A stretch of DNA of 64,000 bases from Sipunculus nudus (taxonomy: Eukaryota > Annelida > Sipuncula > Golfingiida > Sipunculidae), in NCBI GenBank assembly GCA_026874595.1, contig CM049319.1, positions 57,172,917 to 57,236,916 of the forward strand. The letters run 5' to 3'. Positions 24,363 to 35,635 of the stretch are shown here, piece after piece; position 1 is the stretch's first letter, and each line of letters begins with the position of its first letter. Under the pieces are notes generated by a model. That model saw nothing but the letters and a program-made list of their open reading frames with translations. It did no database searches and was not told the DNA's origin. The translations under genes were made by a program, and so were the position numbers.

Positions 24363-24590
24363 CATATACTGATGGTTCGGCAAAATCGAGCTCTGTCAGA
24401 ATGAACTGGATCATCTTCACTCACAAATATTTTGTCAAAATCTGCTTGAACCTCCCTGTGTAGATAAATGCCCCACTGACCCCCGAATAACCTTTCTTTG
24501 TTGTTCTGCTGGCTGGCGATCTGGTCTGTAACAGCATCTGGTATTACATAATACCCAGATGATGCAGTCTCCACTGGCTGGACAGTATAT
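24363..24590 (-). other. Possible exon, unknown protein
   Basis: An open minus-strand frame reads PVETASSGYYVIPDAV, then RLFGGQWGIYLHREV, and ends at a canonical donor, ATG|GTAAGT (24,357-24,362). The amino-acid composition is protein-like and the donor is strong. An acceptor may be CTGTCCAG near 24,590. It sits inside the large DNA element, so it may belong to its transposase or to a captured gene. I recognise no domain. Confidence 0.35.
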
Positions 24591-24657
24591 GTTGTAGGTC
24601 AGATCCAAATGCAGTCCAGTTTAATTAGAACTGGCCTACTAGTACAGATCAGGAATG

Positions 24658-24659
<2 letters not shown>

Positions 24660-24695
<36 letters not shown>

Positions 24696-24880
24696 ATGGG
24701 ATAATTATATATATATATATATAAATATGGGATAAATAAATATATATATATGCAAGTAAAAGGGATATATATATTTATGGGATTAATATATATATATATA
24801 TATAAATGGGATAAATATATATAAAAATGAAAATATGGGATAATATATTTATATATAAATATGGGATAAATATATATATA

Positions 24881-24930
<50 letters not shown>
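24660..24930. repeat. AT-rich minisatellite
   Basis: TA runs are interleaved with GGGATAA and AAATATGGGATAA units. Open frames here are low-complexity artefacts. Confidence 0.9.
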
Positions 24931-24931
<1 letters not shown>

Positions 24932-26164
24932 CACCAGTAAAAGGAATTCGGCTTAAACCAATGGTTAATGACTGAAAGAAAAAAAGCTGATTATTGATAA
25001 TCGGTTGAATATTTTTAAATTTATATATCTTCTTTATAAAGGTGGAATCGACTGTATAGGATTTTACTTTAATATTGACCAAGTAAATGCTTCGTCACAG
25101 TTGCTTTTTGTAAAAACAAAAGTCGATGACCCTTGTGACTTTATTAAAGTTTAATGGGATTGCTAGTGTTTTTGTAACATGGATTCTATGTGGACTGTAA
25201 GAAATCCTTTATTTAATAAAGTAGTTAAGTCACATGTGAAAGATGGCAGTTTATACATGTCATCCCATAGTTTATTATTTTTATCTTAACTAAAATATTT
25301 AAGTCAAGAGTTTTACCACATTAAAAGGACCTTTAGATACTAAAACCAGTGCGATTTATTCTAAAGATTCAGTTTACTACTGCGGTACTCTGTAGACTTG
25401 AATTTGTCCAACAAATCAAGAAAGCAATTGAAGCATTTAATCCTGGCAAGGACACACATGAGCCTTAGTAGTACTTTCAGGTGAATCTAAACTCCCATGC
25501 TCTGTGAAGTATAACAAATCCATCATCAAACTACATCTATATGTTATGTGTGTAAACATGATAGTCTTTCACCTTAGCAAAACTCCGATACTCTCCCATT
25601 ATCCAACTAGAAAATGCCGGAATATTCATTATTCAAGGATGTCATCAATGTTGTCTTCAATGCTTGCTAGTTGAATTTATAGCAATATACTTGTAGCCAG
25701 CCCACGTGAGAATTTTGTGGGCTCAATGACAACTCAATAATTTATTGTGATATAAAAGTTGAAAATTGGGAGTATTTAGCTAAAGTAAGTAAAATGAAAG
25801 TTGAAAATGGGGCGCATTTAGCTTTATTAAGAGCCTGATGGGCCTATAAATAAATGTGAAATTGAACTTGCACGGTCTACCAGACAAACAGCACAAAATG
25901 TGGTTTCGGTCTAGTACGTCAAGCAGACAATCCATTGTCCGCAGTACATGGGTACAAGTTCAGTTGTACAATGTTTGCATGTGAAAATAAATTAATTATA
26001 AATTTGTCCTTCGGTACATAAGATCAGTATTTATAGATCTACCACAAGAAACCTAAAGGAACTCAAACATATCCAGGCAGTAATTAATATTAATAAAACA
26101 CTGATACTTATCAAAGACGCATCTAGTGAAAAATGGGTAAATTTTTCACTCATGTTAATGTTTT

Positions 26165-26760
26165 TATTGCTATAGCTGTGTAAGGAAATAAACCCATGTG
26201 GGAGCCTTGTGGGCCCCATGTAGGCCCATTGATATTGTAGGCCTACTATAAATTTGCCTCTTCTGTTCTGACGGAGATATTAACAAATAAAGATTGAATC
26301 AATATATTATATCAAATAAACTGAAAGCATACCATGCACTGTGATGGGTTCCCACGCCAATGCTAGCAAAATTAATAGACACTGAAACGCGCCCATGAAA
26401 CAGACAGGTTTTGCCACGTGGGGCCCATGTGATGAACCCTTGTGGAACCCTCATATTCAAATATATTTTTTCTGAATGCTCTAAATTTTGTTTGTTTAAC
26501 GAATCTTTAGGGGAATGTTTAAATATGTTACCAGCAAATTAGTTTCATATTTGTATAACACTCACATGTACGAAATATAATGTTCTTTTTCTTACATGGG
26601 GCGAGCAAGGGGTCAAAATGGGCAAACCGCGTGGGAGTGCCCATATGAATCCCTTCTGGGGCCCATGTGGCAAATCATGGCCCATCAATATCCCACGTAA
26701 GCCCATGTGTTCCCACATGGGGCCCTACTGAATCCCACCAGGCCATGCTGTTAGGGAAGT
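26165..26760. repeat. CCCACATGGGCC-rich array, right (inverted)
   Basis: Clusters of CCCATGTGGG, GGCCCATGTGG and CCCACATGGGGCCC motifs mirror the array at 20,411-20,870. They lie inside the right TIR of the large element. Confidence 0.7.
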
Positions 26761-27236
26761 CATATACAAAGATAATTTTATGATATCAGGGCTACACGAA
26801 GATATGTTTCACAAGAAAGGACGGTCCGTGCCGAGGCCTGGTCCCAATATTTTTTTTGGGGTATGTTAATGCGGCCTTCAGGAAACAGTTGAAATGAACG
26901 AACACATAAGCTAACGAAAACTAATAATTTAAGAGGAGACATAACACCTGGCCATGCATTTTCTATTGTGTGTAAAATACATATAATTTGTGGAATATGA
27001 TAAAAAATCATATGAATTATTATACAGATATTGTTTCAGAAATAAGCATGGTTTTAATTTTTATATACACCAATATTTATATATATATATTGTATGTGCT
27101 ATATTTTTTATTTCATGGAAAATTTAACTTTAATTGCTTCGTGGCGTTCAACTAGGGCCTACATGCAGGCCACCACGACTAAGGAACTTCTCCAATTCGA
27201 GTGGCTCATCAAGTGAGGGGATAACAACCCAGAAGA

Positions 27237-27479
27237 GATAACTACGGGAAGGTTGTTTTCTGAGGGGTTTCGCGAGGCCAGTATCGGACCCGATGCCCTG
27301 GGCCGAGTGTCTCTGGGGGCGGCGACCGGACGGGGCCGAGTGTCGCTTGGTCCTGCTGACTAGGGGCCGAGTGTCTCTGGGGCCGAGCGTCTCAGGGGCC
27401 GAGTGTCTCTGGGGCCGAGAGTCGCTGGGGCCGAGTGTCTCTGGGACGAGTGTCTCTGGGGCCCAGAGTTCCTGTATTC
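27237..27479. repeat. Right TIR with 16-bp GC-rich array
   Basis: This is the inverted counterpart of 19,646-19,885, with units reading CCGAGTGTCTCTGGGG and the shared block GGGCGGCGACCGGAC. The target duplication AAATAATGG follows at 27,480-27,488. Confidence 0.9.
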
Positions 27480-27488
27480 AAATAATGG

Positions 27489-27999
27489 ACCTTTGGTTCC
27501 ATATTAGCTTCAATATTTACTAATAATAACTTGTATTATTTTAAAAATGTTTTTGCTGATACAACGCTAAAATAATCAATACACCTCTAACAGTATCTTC
27601 TGGATCGGAAAGGGCCTAACACATAACGAAATAAATTATTCTAACAAACCTAAAAAATCTATAATGATACAATTAAAGATACAAAAACTTTTCCATTAAC
27701 AATTTGAAATATCAACTGAAATTATACTGAACACACATCCCTCACTTGTAAATCTAAATATGGCGTTGTTACAATATATTAAAAAATACAATATGAAAAG
27801 GTAAATTATCCCAAGTAATATAGCGACAATCTAGTGGTGAAACCGAGTGAGACTGATATTAAAAAGAACAAACGAGTCTGTCATTTGACTGTTATATTAC
27901 TTGGTATCATGCATGTGACAGTTATCCACAAGAGACAATTGTAGACTGAATGTTCGCACATCATTTACCGCTCTTCCATTCGATACCATCCACCCAGCT
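27489..27999 (-). other. Resumed TLR 5' flank, no gene seen
   Basis: The first part aligns with sequence upstream of TLR copy D at about 56,170-56,225 (shared TTTACT and ACTTGTATT blocks), so it continues the flank interrupted by the large element. The rest shows nothing recognisable. Confidence 0.5.
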
Positions 28000-28695
28000 T
28001 TGAGTAAAGCTTTGAGGCTGTTGGTCGCATAGAGTTTCCTAAGAAATATTTCTGGTCAATAGCTAATGATGCCTTATTATGAGTCTCCTTCAGATTTGGT
28101 TTGAGATCTTGATCTGACCAAAGTCTATCTTACTCTTTCCACAATTGTCTCATCGTAGTGTCGGTAATCATTCTGGTTCTCATGATAAATGGTAGGTCTA
28201 ACGATTGGAAAAGACAGGAAGACAAGTATTTACCTTGATCGGTGATGTCAAGGACGCGAATGAAACGAATTTGTCAAAAAATATGCTGTTTAGGGATTTT
28301 CATTTTGTCTTTGCAATATTCCTATTTCCTAGGGCACGCTACAAATGTGTCACTTTTTGCACCAAAGCTACCTATCATTTAAATTTCCTGTACCAAAATT
28401 TGCATTGTAAGAGAGATCATGTTTTACTAGTCTGAAAAAGGGTGAAATTTTCGCTTTGGAATTTGGGCATTGGAACTAGCCATGTTTCAGAGATGTCACA
28501 TACAAAAATAGCCACAATTGACAGCTGCTGATTGGATATAACCAGCTAATTTCAATTTTCTTAATTTACAGTTAATAGTGTCATGTGTGGAATAACATGG
28601 GAAACAATCATCACAAGTTAAAGCAAAGATAACTTAAATCTCCGCTGCATAAAATATCAAAACTTGCTGTTATATGATGGCTTCGGACCTTTCTG
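28000..28695 (-). pseudogene. TLR relic 2
   Basis: About 28,080-28,200 matches the start of the TIR domain (CAGATTTGGTTTGAGAT, the same block as in copies B and C). About 28,235-28,470 matches mid and N-terminal LRR stretches. About 28,560-28,680 matches the LRRNT and signal-peptide region (ACATGGGAAACAATCA). The LRRCT, membrane segment and TIR C-terminus are deleted. No useful frame remains. Confidence 0.75.
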
Positions 28696-30597
28696 ATTTT
28701 TTTCGTTCTTTGCTAAATATTTATCCAATGTCCATATCCATTGAACCCTAACCCCTTTTAACCCTATACATTACAGCATTAGTCGGACTTTGGTATAATG
28801 TATATATATACAGGTATACTGTATATATATACTATATGTATACTCTGAGCACCGTCGAAGTTGCTTAGACAAGATTACATCATCAGTACATGATGTTTTC
28901 CTGTAAACAATGTCATACTGAAATGGGTTTCTATTTTAACAAGTGAATGTGCACATACAAACCCAACTGAAAGGCAAAGCAAGTTATGCATCAGAATTGT
29001 AATATTATAAATATAAAAAATTTATATTGTATACACATATATATAAAACCGTGCTAATAATACAAATTCATTGTGCAGAATTAAATTATTAATATTAGTA
29101 TTCGACTTGAAACACTGTACTTTATGCATATGATTTAATCTTCAGAAAAGTAATCGTTTGTTGAAGAGAATTTTTTTTAGTGTAGACGGAATGCATATAA
29201 ACATGAATGTTTTAAAGCCCAGTATATTGGTTTGATGGAAAGGGTGCATGTCAAATTTCCTAGCCATCTTTTGGTAGGTAAATCTTGAGGAAATGCCAAT
29301 GACTAAAATTGGATTTGTTTGTAGTAAAGTACATATAACATACCTGCGATGATATGTATGTAGAGCTGTTTGTCTTACTGTACCTTTGCCTTGCTTGATT
29401 AAATGTAAAAATAATTGACTTTTATAGAAAGAACAGCTTGTTACTGCAGATGTGGTTTGTGTGGTTATATAAGCTGTAATCCATAGCCCATGTAAGAAAT
29501 CCCTTAATAAAATGCAAGGGATATTGTCTGTCTCTGATGAGTGTATGATGTAAAAGAACAAAGAGAGCCGTGTAAATCACAACCTAAATCAAGTAGACAA
29601 TGGTCCAGTATATACAACCACACAAGTCAAATATTGTCACAGATGCTTATATTGTCGTGTTATATTTGCCAAATAATGAAAAAAAACTGTTGTTATACAA
29701 AATTAATTATATTAGTGACCCCCTTTCTTCCCCATGCCACCGATTCACACAAAGCTGTCAAGCCATCATGGCCGACGCAGAGATAAACTTTCTGAGTAAT
29801 TTCAACCAGCCTTGTTATTGATAACTGCTGCATGAATATTCGTAAGTCAGCTGTGAATGTTATTTTTATAATTTTCCCCTACAGAATAACCTTACTTTAT
29901 GTCTTACTTCGTTAAAATAGCAGTTGAACAAGCAGACGAAAATGAAAGTGAACTGTTAGAAATGGCGTGCACATCTGCATGAATGTACAAGATTGATGCG
30001 AACCAAACAGCTTGTATTGCCACCCCCAAGTACTCAATTAATTAAAAATCGACGTGTGGCAGGCTGCCGCCAGTTTTTATGTAGATGATGTGCACAAGAC
30101 AACAAAATAATCTAGATGCTTTAATAACACTACAATATTTAATTACTTTCCACTGTAGAACATTAGACAGATCGAAATTTCTGTATAGCTTCTACTGTAA
30201 ATATATTGATCTGCGGAAACCACGCGGTCTGGCGAGGACAAAGCAGATACAAAAGAACAATAAAACAAAAACGTACATTGTTCAGAACTGCAATAGTATT
30301 AACATTTTAAAGCAAATGATATAGGAACCCCCCCCCCAAAAAAAAAAAAAAAACACATTACGTATCAGCACCAGTGTCTTTCTATTTGAACAAGACATAT
30401 GTATATATAGACAATAGTGACCCACTATCTGATTGCGGACTGACTAGGAATATTTTCAATGCAAAAATAAGAACAAAACATCAGAAAATATAAACTTCGA
30501 ATAACTTTTGCATTAAACAAATGACCTTCAAGTTGCATCTGCTTATTAATAATTGGCCATACAGGTACAGGCATATACCATTATGGTTGTTAGTTAA
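28696..30597 (-). other. 3' flank of TLR copy C, no gene seen
   Basis: It contains a short TA-rich palindromic stretch near 28,798-28,845. From about 29,545 it aligns in order with the 3' flank of copy B. A homopolymer junction (C10 then A16) lies at 30,328-30,353. Short open frames here are not conserved between copies. Confidence 0.5.
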
Positions 30598-31634
30598 ACT
30601 AGAATATCAGCAGAAGCTGACAAAAGCCCTCAGCCAAAAGAACAGTGTTTAGAGGTGGTAACAGTAAAAAGTACTAAATATCTGTTCTCACATGGATTTA
30701 TATCTGTACATGTCTGAGTTATAAATTTAAAATGGAGAGGTATGTACCATGATTCATAACAATCCATCAAATGCTTCCTGAAAAATAAGTTTCTAAGTTT
30801 TATTCTATTATTAGCTCTGTGACCTTGAAAAGTAGGTCAAGGTCACCCATCTTCAAACTTGACCGAGATTTTGTTGATATACATCTTCACCAAAGAAATA
30901 AAATTCCTATTGTGAATACTTTTAGAGATATTCCGCTCACAAGGCAAAAAATTGAAAAATCCAAGAAAAATTCATTAAAAATCAGAAATTGCAGTTGGTG
31001 CCCCCAAACTTGTGCAGCAGTTACAGACTATCAGTCCCTACAATCATAGTAAGTATTGTGAGAATCCAGCCAATGGTTCCAGAGAAATAAGCTTGGAAAT
31101 TTTTTTCTATAATTAGTGCCAAAAAGTAGAAAAATAGGTCAAGGTCACCCAGCTTCGAACTTGACCGAGATTTTGTCAATATCCATCTTCACCGAGGAAA
31201 TAAAATTCCTACGATGAATTCTTTTAGAGATATCCCGCTCACAAGCCCAAAGTTGAAAAATTCGATAAAAATTCATTAAAAATCAGAAATTGTAGGTGGC
31301 GCCACCAAACTTGTGTAGCAGGTACAGACTATCAGTCCCAATAATCATAGTAAGTTTTGTGAAAATCCACCAAATGGTTCCTGAGTAATAAGCATCTAAG
31401 TGTTTTTCTATAATCAGCTCTAAAATGTAGAAAAATAGGTCAAGGTCACCCATCTTCGAACTTGACCGAGATTTTGTCGATATACATCTTTACCGAGGAA
31501 ATAAAATTCTGACGGCGAGTCCTTTTCAAGATATCCCGCTCACAAGGTAAAAGTTAACGGACGCCGGACGGACGGACGGACGGACAGCTTGGGTGACGAC
31601 AATAGCCCATCAGCCTAAGGGCTGAGGGCTAAAA
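30598..31634. mobile_element. Pearl/HINE-like Helentron element, copy 1
   Basis: The element begins ACTAGAATATCAGC and ends with a GC-rich hairpin (AGCCC...GGGCT near 31,604-31,630). It has three tandem core repeats of about 301 bp, each starting GGTCAAGGTCACCC (30,835, 31,137, 31,438). A short CGGA/ACGG run follows at 31,560-31,586. AGCCCTCAGCC near the left end is inverted at the right end as GGGCTGAGGGCT, a subterminal inverted repeat. Left end, core and right end recur at 47,457-48,196. These are hallmarks of bivalve pearl elements, considered HINEs. No coding capacity is seen. Confidence 0.75.
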
Positions 31635-31860
31635 AGTACAAACCCGAAACGTAACTTTTGGTGCTCGTACTTACTTCATAAAGACGGCAGGGAAATATCC
31701 CAAAGCCTTTTCGCATGCACGGAGTCTCAGACCGCATTCATAGTTTTCACAATTATCTGAAATTGAATTTTACAGGATATTATGAATTATATATGTACAG
31801 TGATATCTCGCTAGCAGGACCACCTGGGGAACCAGCAAAAGTGCTCGTGTAAGTGGGTGG

Positions 31861-31917
<57 letters not shown>

Positions 31918-32001
31918 AATATATATATATAAATTTTATATTGCTCCACAAAGGTATAAAAATGAGCCCTCTGTCTGGAGGAAAGTGAAGAAATACCCCA
32001 T
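31635..32001 (-). other. 3' flank of TLR copy C with (TA)n
   Basis: Sequence homologous to about 8,705-8,850 resumes after the Helentron element. A (TA)n run occupies 31,863-31,930. There is no gene. Confidence 0.7.
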
Positions 32002-34185
32002 TTAGACCTGATCTTTACTGAGAGCATTCCGCAGACGAGGCCAGAATGTAGTCACGTGATCGATATCGCCCACGCCTGGCCATTCTAAGTATGTTTGTTG
32101 TCTGACAATAGTTCTTAAGGCACGTGGCATATCTGCCAAAGGCACGTCCTCAAGCATAACAACTACGATTTTAAATACGCCACGTTCTATTTGATGATGA
32201 CGTGCCATATACATTTCAAATTTACACCAGCCACTCATGACAAAGTTGTTTGAAAGCACAAGTAATGCTTTCCGACTGTTGGATATGCTATTCAAAATGT
32301 TTTCCTCAATGGGTTGGCCCAAAATGAAATCTCGCTGATGCAAACAGAAACGAACAGGGCTGTCGGTGTCCTCAAGATTTGGTATGAGATAATCTTGAAC
32401 CCACCAAAAGTCTTTTTCACTGTATGCAACAAAAGCGTCATATTCGCAATCTTTCTGCTCACCCTGGAGCTCATCGTAAAGGGTTCGTCTCAGCCTAAAC
32501 TGTAGGAAACAGTACTTGATGTCCCAACGATGTCTGTACAGGACCACGGATGCTGACATAAGAAAAAACAAACCACATACTAGCCCGATTGTTGCATAAA
32601 GCCAATTAATATTGATGCATTCTTTCTCTAAAATGGGTAAAATTATCTCTATACGTGAGAGATGGTACCTTTTCCCTTTGATCTGGCAATGTGAAAACAA
32701 GTGATCTGTGAATGCCTTTGCTTTCTTTTGATTGTGATACCAGGTCAGAAATTTTAGTGAAATACATGAACATTCCAAGGGGTTCCCATTAAGATTTAAG
32801 GAGAATGGTTGTCCATACACTTTCCTTGCTCTAACGAATGCTACTTCCAGAGATCTCATGGCTTTCGGTGATAAGTATCTTATCTTATTTGATGTTAGCA
32901 GCAATCGTTTCAGACGCGTTAATCTATTGATATCGAAATTCAAATCGGTTAATTCATTTTGTACCAAATTAAGACATCTTAGTCTGCTGCTGTTGCTGAA
33001 CTGTTTGTGGTTTATATAGGATATCTGATTGGATGAAAGATCTAGGTCAAGTAAATTGGTCAATTTTAGAAAAGGTCCTGTAGACTCTGAAAGCATTTTA
33101 CCTAACTTGTTGTGTGAAAGGTGGAGTCTCCTGATAGCGGCTGCGAAGTTCTTTCCGAATGCGTTGCTTGATATACTCTGCATGTTGTTATATGACATAT
33201 CTAGGGTGAAGCCAGTTGAACCCCTCTGAAGTTCAACGGTGCCATCAAAATTCTGAAAGTTGTTTCTTGCAAAATCAATAAACTTTACTTTCATCCGCTC
33301 TGTACACATGACATTTATAACTGTTCCAAGGGGTAGTTTTCTTATGTTAAAACTTTCTTTTGCATACAGTCTTTGCAGGTTTGATGGCCAGGGCAATTGC
33401 ACGTGGCCGGGTTTTGGTGCCGTGTTTGGTAAGGTGTAGACTTCCTCTTGATCACTGATGTCCAGTACACGAATATACCGCAGTTGTCCAAGAACATGTT
33501 GAACAAGGAAGTTGAGTTTGTTTTTGCTTAAATCAAGTTCCCTTAGGTTTGGCACAAATTTATTTAGTTCCGAACTAAGGCCACCTATCCCGATGTTACT
33601 AAGACTCAAGAACTGTATCGCACTTGATCCACAGGCATTCAAAAATATATTTGTTATCTTATTTTCTTGAAGTAGAATATTGCTCGTTATTTTGGCTAAA
33701 TTTAAAGTTCTTAAAAATGTTTTATTTAATCCTTTCATTAGTGCAATAAATTTACTAAAATTCCTTTTCCCCAGATTAACATTGTAAGAAAGATCAAGTA
33801 CACCTAGTCTGAAAAATGGATGAAATAAATCCTTTGGAATCGGATCACCTGAACCGATATAATTTCTCCCCAATCTTAGCTCACGCAAATTGCTGAGGCC
33901 AATAAAGGCGTCCCGTTCTAGTTCAGTTATACTGCAGTTGTCAAGAAACAGTGTCCTGAGACTGGTACATTTCACAAACGTCCCGTTTTTTATTTTCCTC
34001 AAGATGTTGTTAGTCAATATGAATTTAGCAATATTTTCTGAGCAAAGATTCGGGACGGCCAAGAGTTTCCTTGATTTACAGTTAATTTGTTTATGTGTAC
34101 ATGTACATTAGAAACAGTTTTCAAAAGCCAGGGCCACTATTGCTGTAATTCCTGCAGAATAAAACAATATAACCTGCTGTGCCAT
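32002..34185 (-). pseudogene. Toll-like receptor copy C, one stop after signal peptide
   Basis: The ATG at 34,185 opens a hydrophobic signal peptide (MAQQVILFYSAG, about 22 residues). Codon 26 is TAA (34,108-34,110), where copy D has Pro. The frame then stays open for about 700 codons to TAA at 32,002. It contains an LRRNT cluster, about 13 LRRs, one LRRCT (NPLECSCISLKFLTW) and a transmembrane helix (WLYATIGLVCGLFFL). The TIR domain (32,005-32,448) has YDAFVAYS, RDFILGQ and TTFWPRL. The single LRRCT and the length fit short lophotrochozoan TLRs, plasma-membrane or endosomal receptors signalling through TIR adaptors. The next in-frame ATG is deep in the LRRs (about 33,738). It may be a recent null allele, a readthrough gene, or rescued by an upstream exon. 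Confidence 0.88.
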
Positions 34186-34448
34186 GTTTCGTACATGTCC
34201 TTATTCCTTGCTTTCTAACTATTGCTCTTTAGCATATTCCAGGCAACAAAAACTTTCTTCGATGCGAATCATCCACTAGTGGTTATCCGCTCTCGGGTGG
34301 TCAAATAGACAGAGCTAGAGGCGATATATCTGTCTGTTTCACAAGAAATGTTATGATAATACTGGGATGGAAACGCTTCCTTATATGTATTTCCTTAGCA
34401 CATACCAAATGTTGTAATAAGACAATTTATCATTGTAAACTTATATTT
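34186..34448 (-). other. 5' flank of TLR copy C, divergent
   Basis: Unlike copies A, B and D, this flank shows no clear similarity to the shared 5' region. The copy may therefore have lost or replaced its promoter. Confidence 0.45.
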
Positions 34449-35063
34449 ACATACATATTCCTGCTTACGCTCACTCCTCAATAACGATCATAGCCGCTAT
34501 AACGGTCAGATCTGCTGGTCCAGAATGTACCATCCGTTATATTTCATATTTGCGTGACTGTTTATTGCAGCAACTCCACTATTCCGTATTACAACCAGAT
34601 CTCCCGGTCTGGCCCTGCAAGCCAGGAAGCGCTGCAATTACGGTCAGTGGACAAATCTTGCATCCACCTTTGGCATCACACATTCCTGTAGGCTAATGAA
34701 TGCCTCGATTACGGTCAACTGCTCAACCGTGACTGGGCTGTTTGACACGTAGCAGTGTCGACGTACACCGCTCAGCCTCGTGTGCTGAAAGGCCCTACGT
34801 GTGGTTGTTTGGTGCGGGCCGGATCTGATCAGCAAGTTTATAATCTAATTAACGGATCAGAACCAGCGGTCCCTATGATTATGTCACATAAGCACTTACA
34901 GGCAAACTTTAACCCATTTTTCTGTCTGTAATGTGCTTGTGATCACATGCATTTTATATTAAAATCAGTGAGGCGAACTTTGTTTTACTCGTCCACACAT
35001 GAATAATTAAGGATGCAAAATAAATATCACAAATATATATGTATATATATATACATATATATA

Positions 35064-35114
<51 letters not shown>

Positions 35115-35514
35115 GTCGCAAACTCTGTCCCGATCACTTGCTCTCTGTAACGATAAACTTGCTCTCTAAGAAAAGGCAGAACTAACCCAGAAGAGCGACG
35201 GAAAAGCAGCCAACACGTAACAGAAATCTATGGAAGGCCACACTCCGGTTCAAAATATACTCATGAGGTAACGGAAGATTTTGGAACAGTTTTAAGAAAC
35301 CGCAAATACACTTATACATGTCTATATTTGTATAAAATGTTATAGTGATAAAAAGTTATTATATATGCTGTTGATTGAAATAAACACTTTATTTTTTTGT
35401 GATATTCTTTTAAACCTCCCCTCACTCAAAGTCAGCCTGTATTATAGCCACTCCTGTATTAAGACCACTTTTATCCAGTCCCAATAGTGACCATTATACA
35501 GGAGTTCCATTGTA
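34449..35514. mobile_element. Tigger/pogo-like DNA element, copy 2 (degenerate)
   Basis: The left part aligns with copy 1, sharing CTCCTCAATAACG, ATTCCGTATTAC, TCAATTACGGTCA-like and GTTTGACACGTA. The right end reads CATTATACAGGAGTTCC, resembling the inverted terminus. A (TA)n expansion occupies 35,033-35,110. No transposase is seen. Confidence 0.6.
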
Positions 35515-35635
35515 CATACATAACCATGACACTATGACATACTAATATTACTTTTGCAAAAATAAAAATTAGGATAATTAATATATCATAGTAACTAATG
35601 TAGTTTATATATATATATATGTGTGTGTGTGGTAT

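Larger units (their letters stand above)
20871..26164. other. Interior of the large DNA element
   Basis: The interior is mostly AT-rich and non-coding. It holds a 22-bp hairpin (22,004-22,058), a Penelope-like terminus (23,476-23,610) between TA runs, a TA/GGGATAAATA minisatellite (24,660-24,930) and three possible minus-strand exons (22,244-22,430, 23,187-23,319, 24,363-24,590). No transposase catalytic motif was recognised. Confidence 0.5.
19646..27479. mobile_element. Large DNA transposon with minisatellite TIRs
   Basis: The element is about 7.83 kb with inverted ends (left about 19,646-19,885, right about 27,237-27,479). Each end contains several tandem copies of a 16-bp GC-rich unit, CCCCAGAGACACTCGG. 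AAATAATGG flanks it at 19,637-19,645 and 27,480-27,488. An empty site survives upstream of TLR copy D near 56,155-56,200, where sequence matching the left flank runs straight into sequence matching the right flank. A 9-bp target duplication with long TIRs points to a Mutator-like or other 8-9-bp superfamily. No transposase was recognised, so the superfamily is open. Confidence 0.8.

Noticed and set aside
24599-25082. Long minus-strand open frames rich in Ile/Tyr
   Set aside because: They come from TA microsatellite translation and have no domain content.
27293-27523. Open frame with repeated SLGPSVSGAECLWG
   Set aside because: It is translation of the 16-bp minisatellite in the right TIR. 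The same frame appears inverted at the left TIR.
33890-34111. Plus-strand open frame over TLR copy C
   Set aside because: It is the antisense shadow of conserved LRR coding sequence. Similar shadows occur at 10,855-11,163 and 55,274-55,576.
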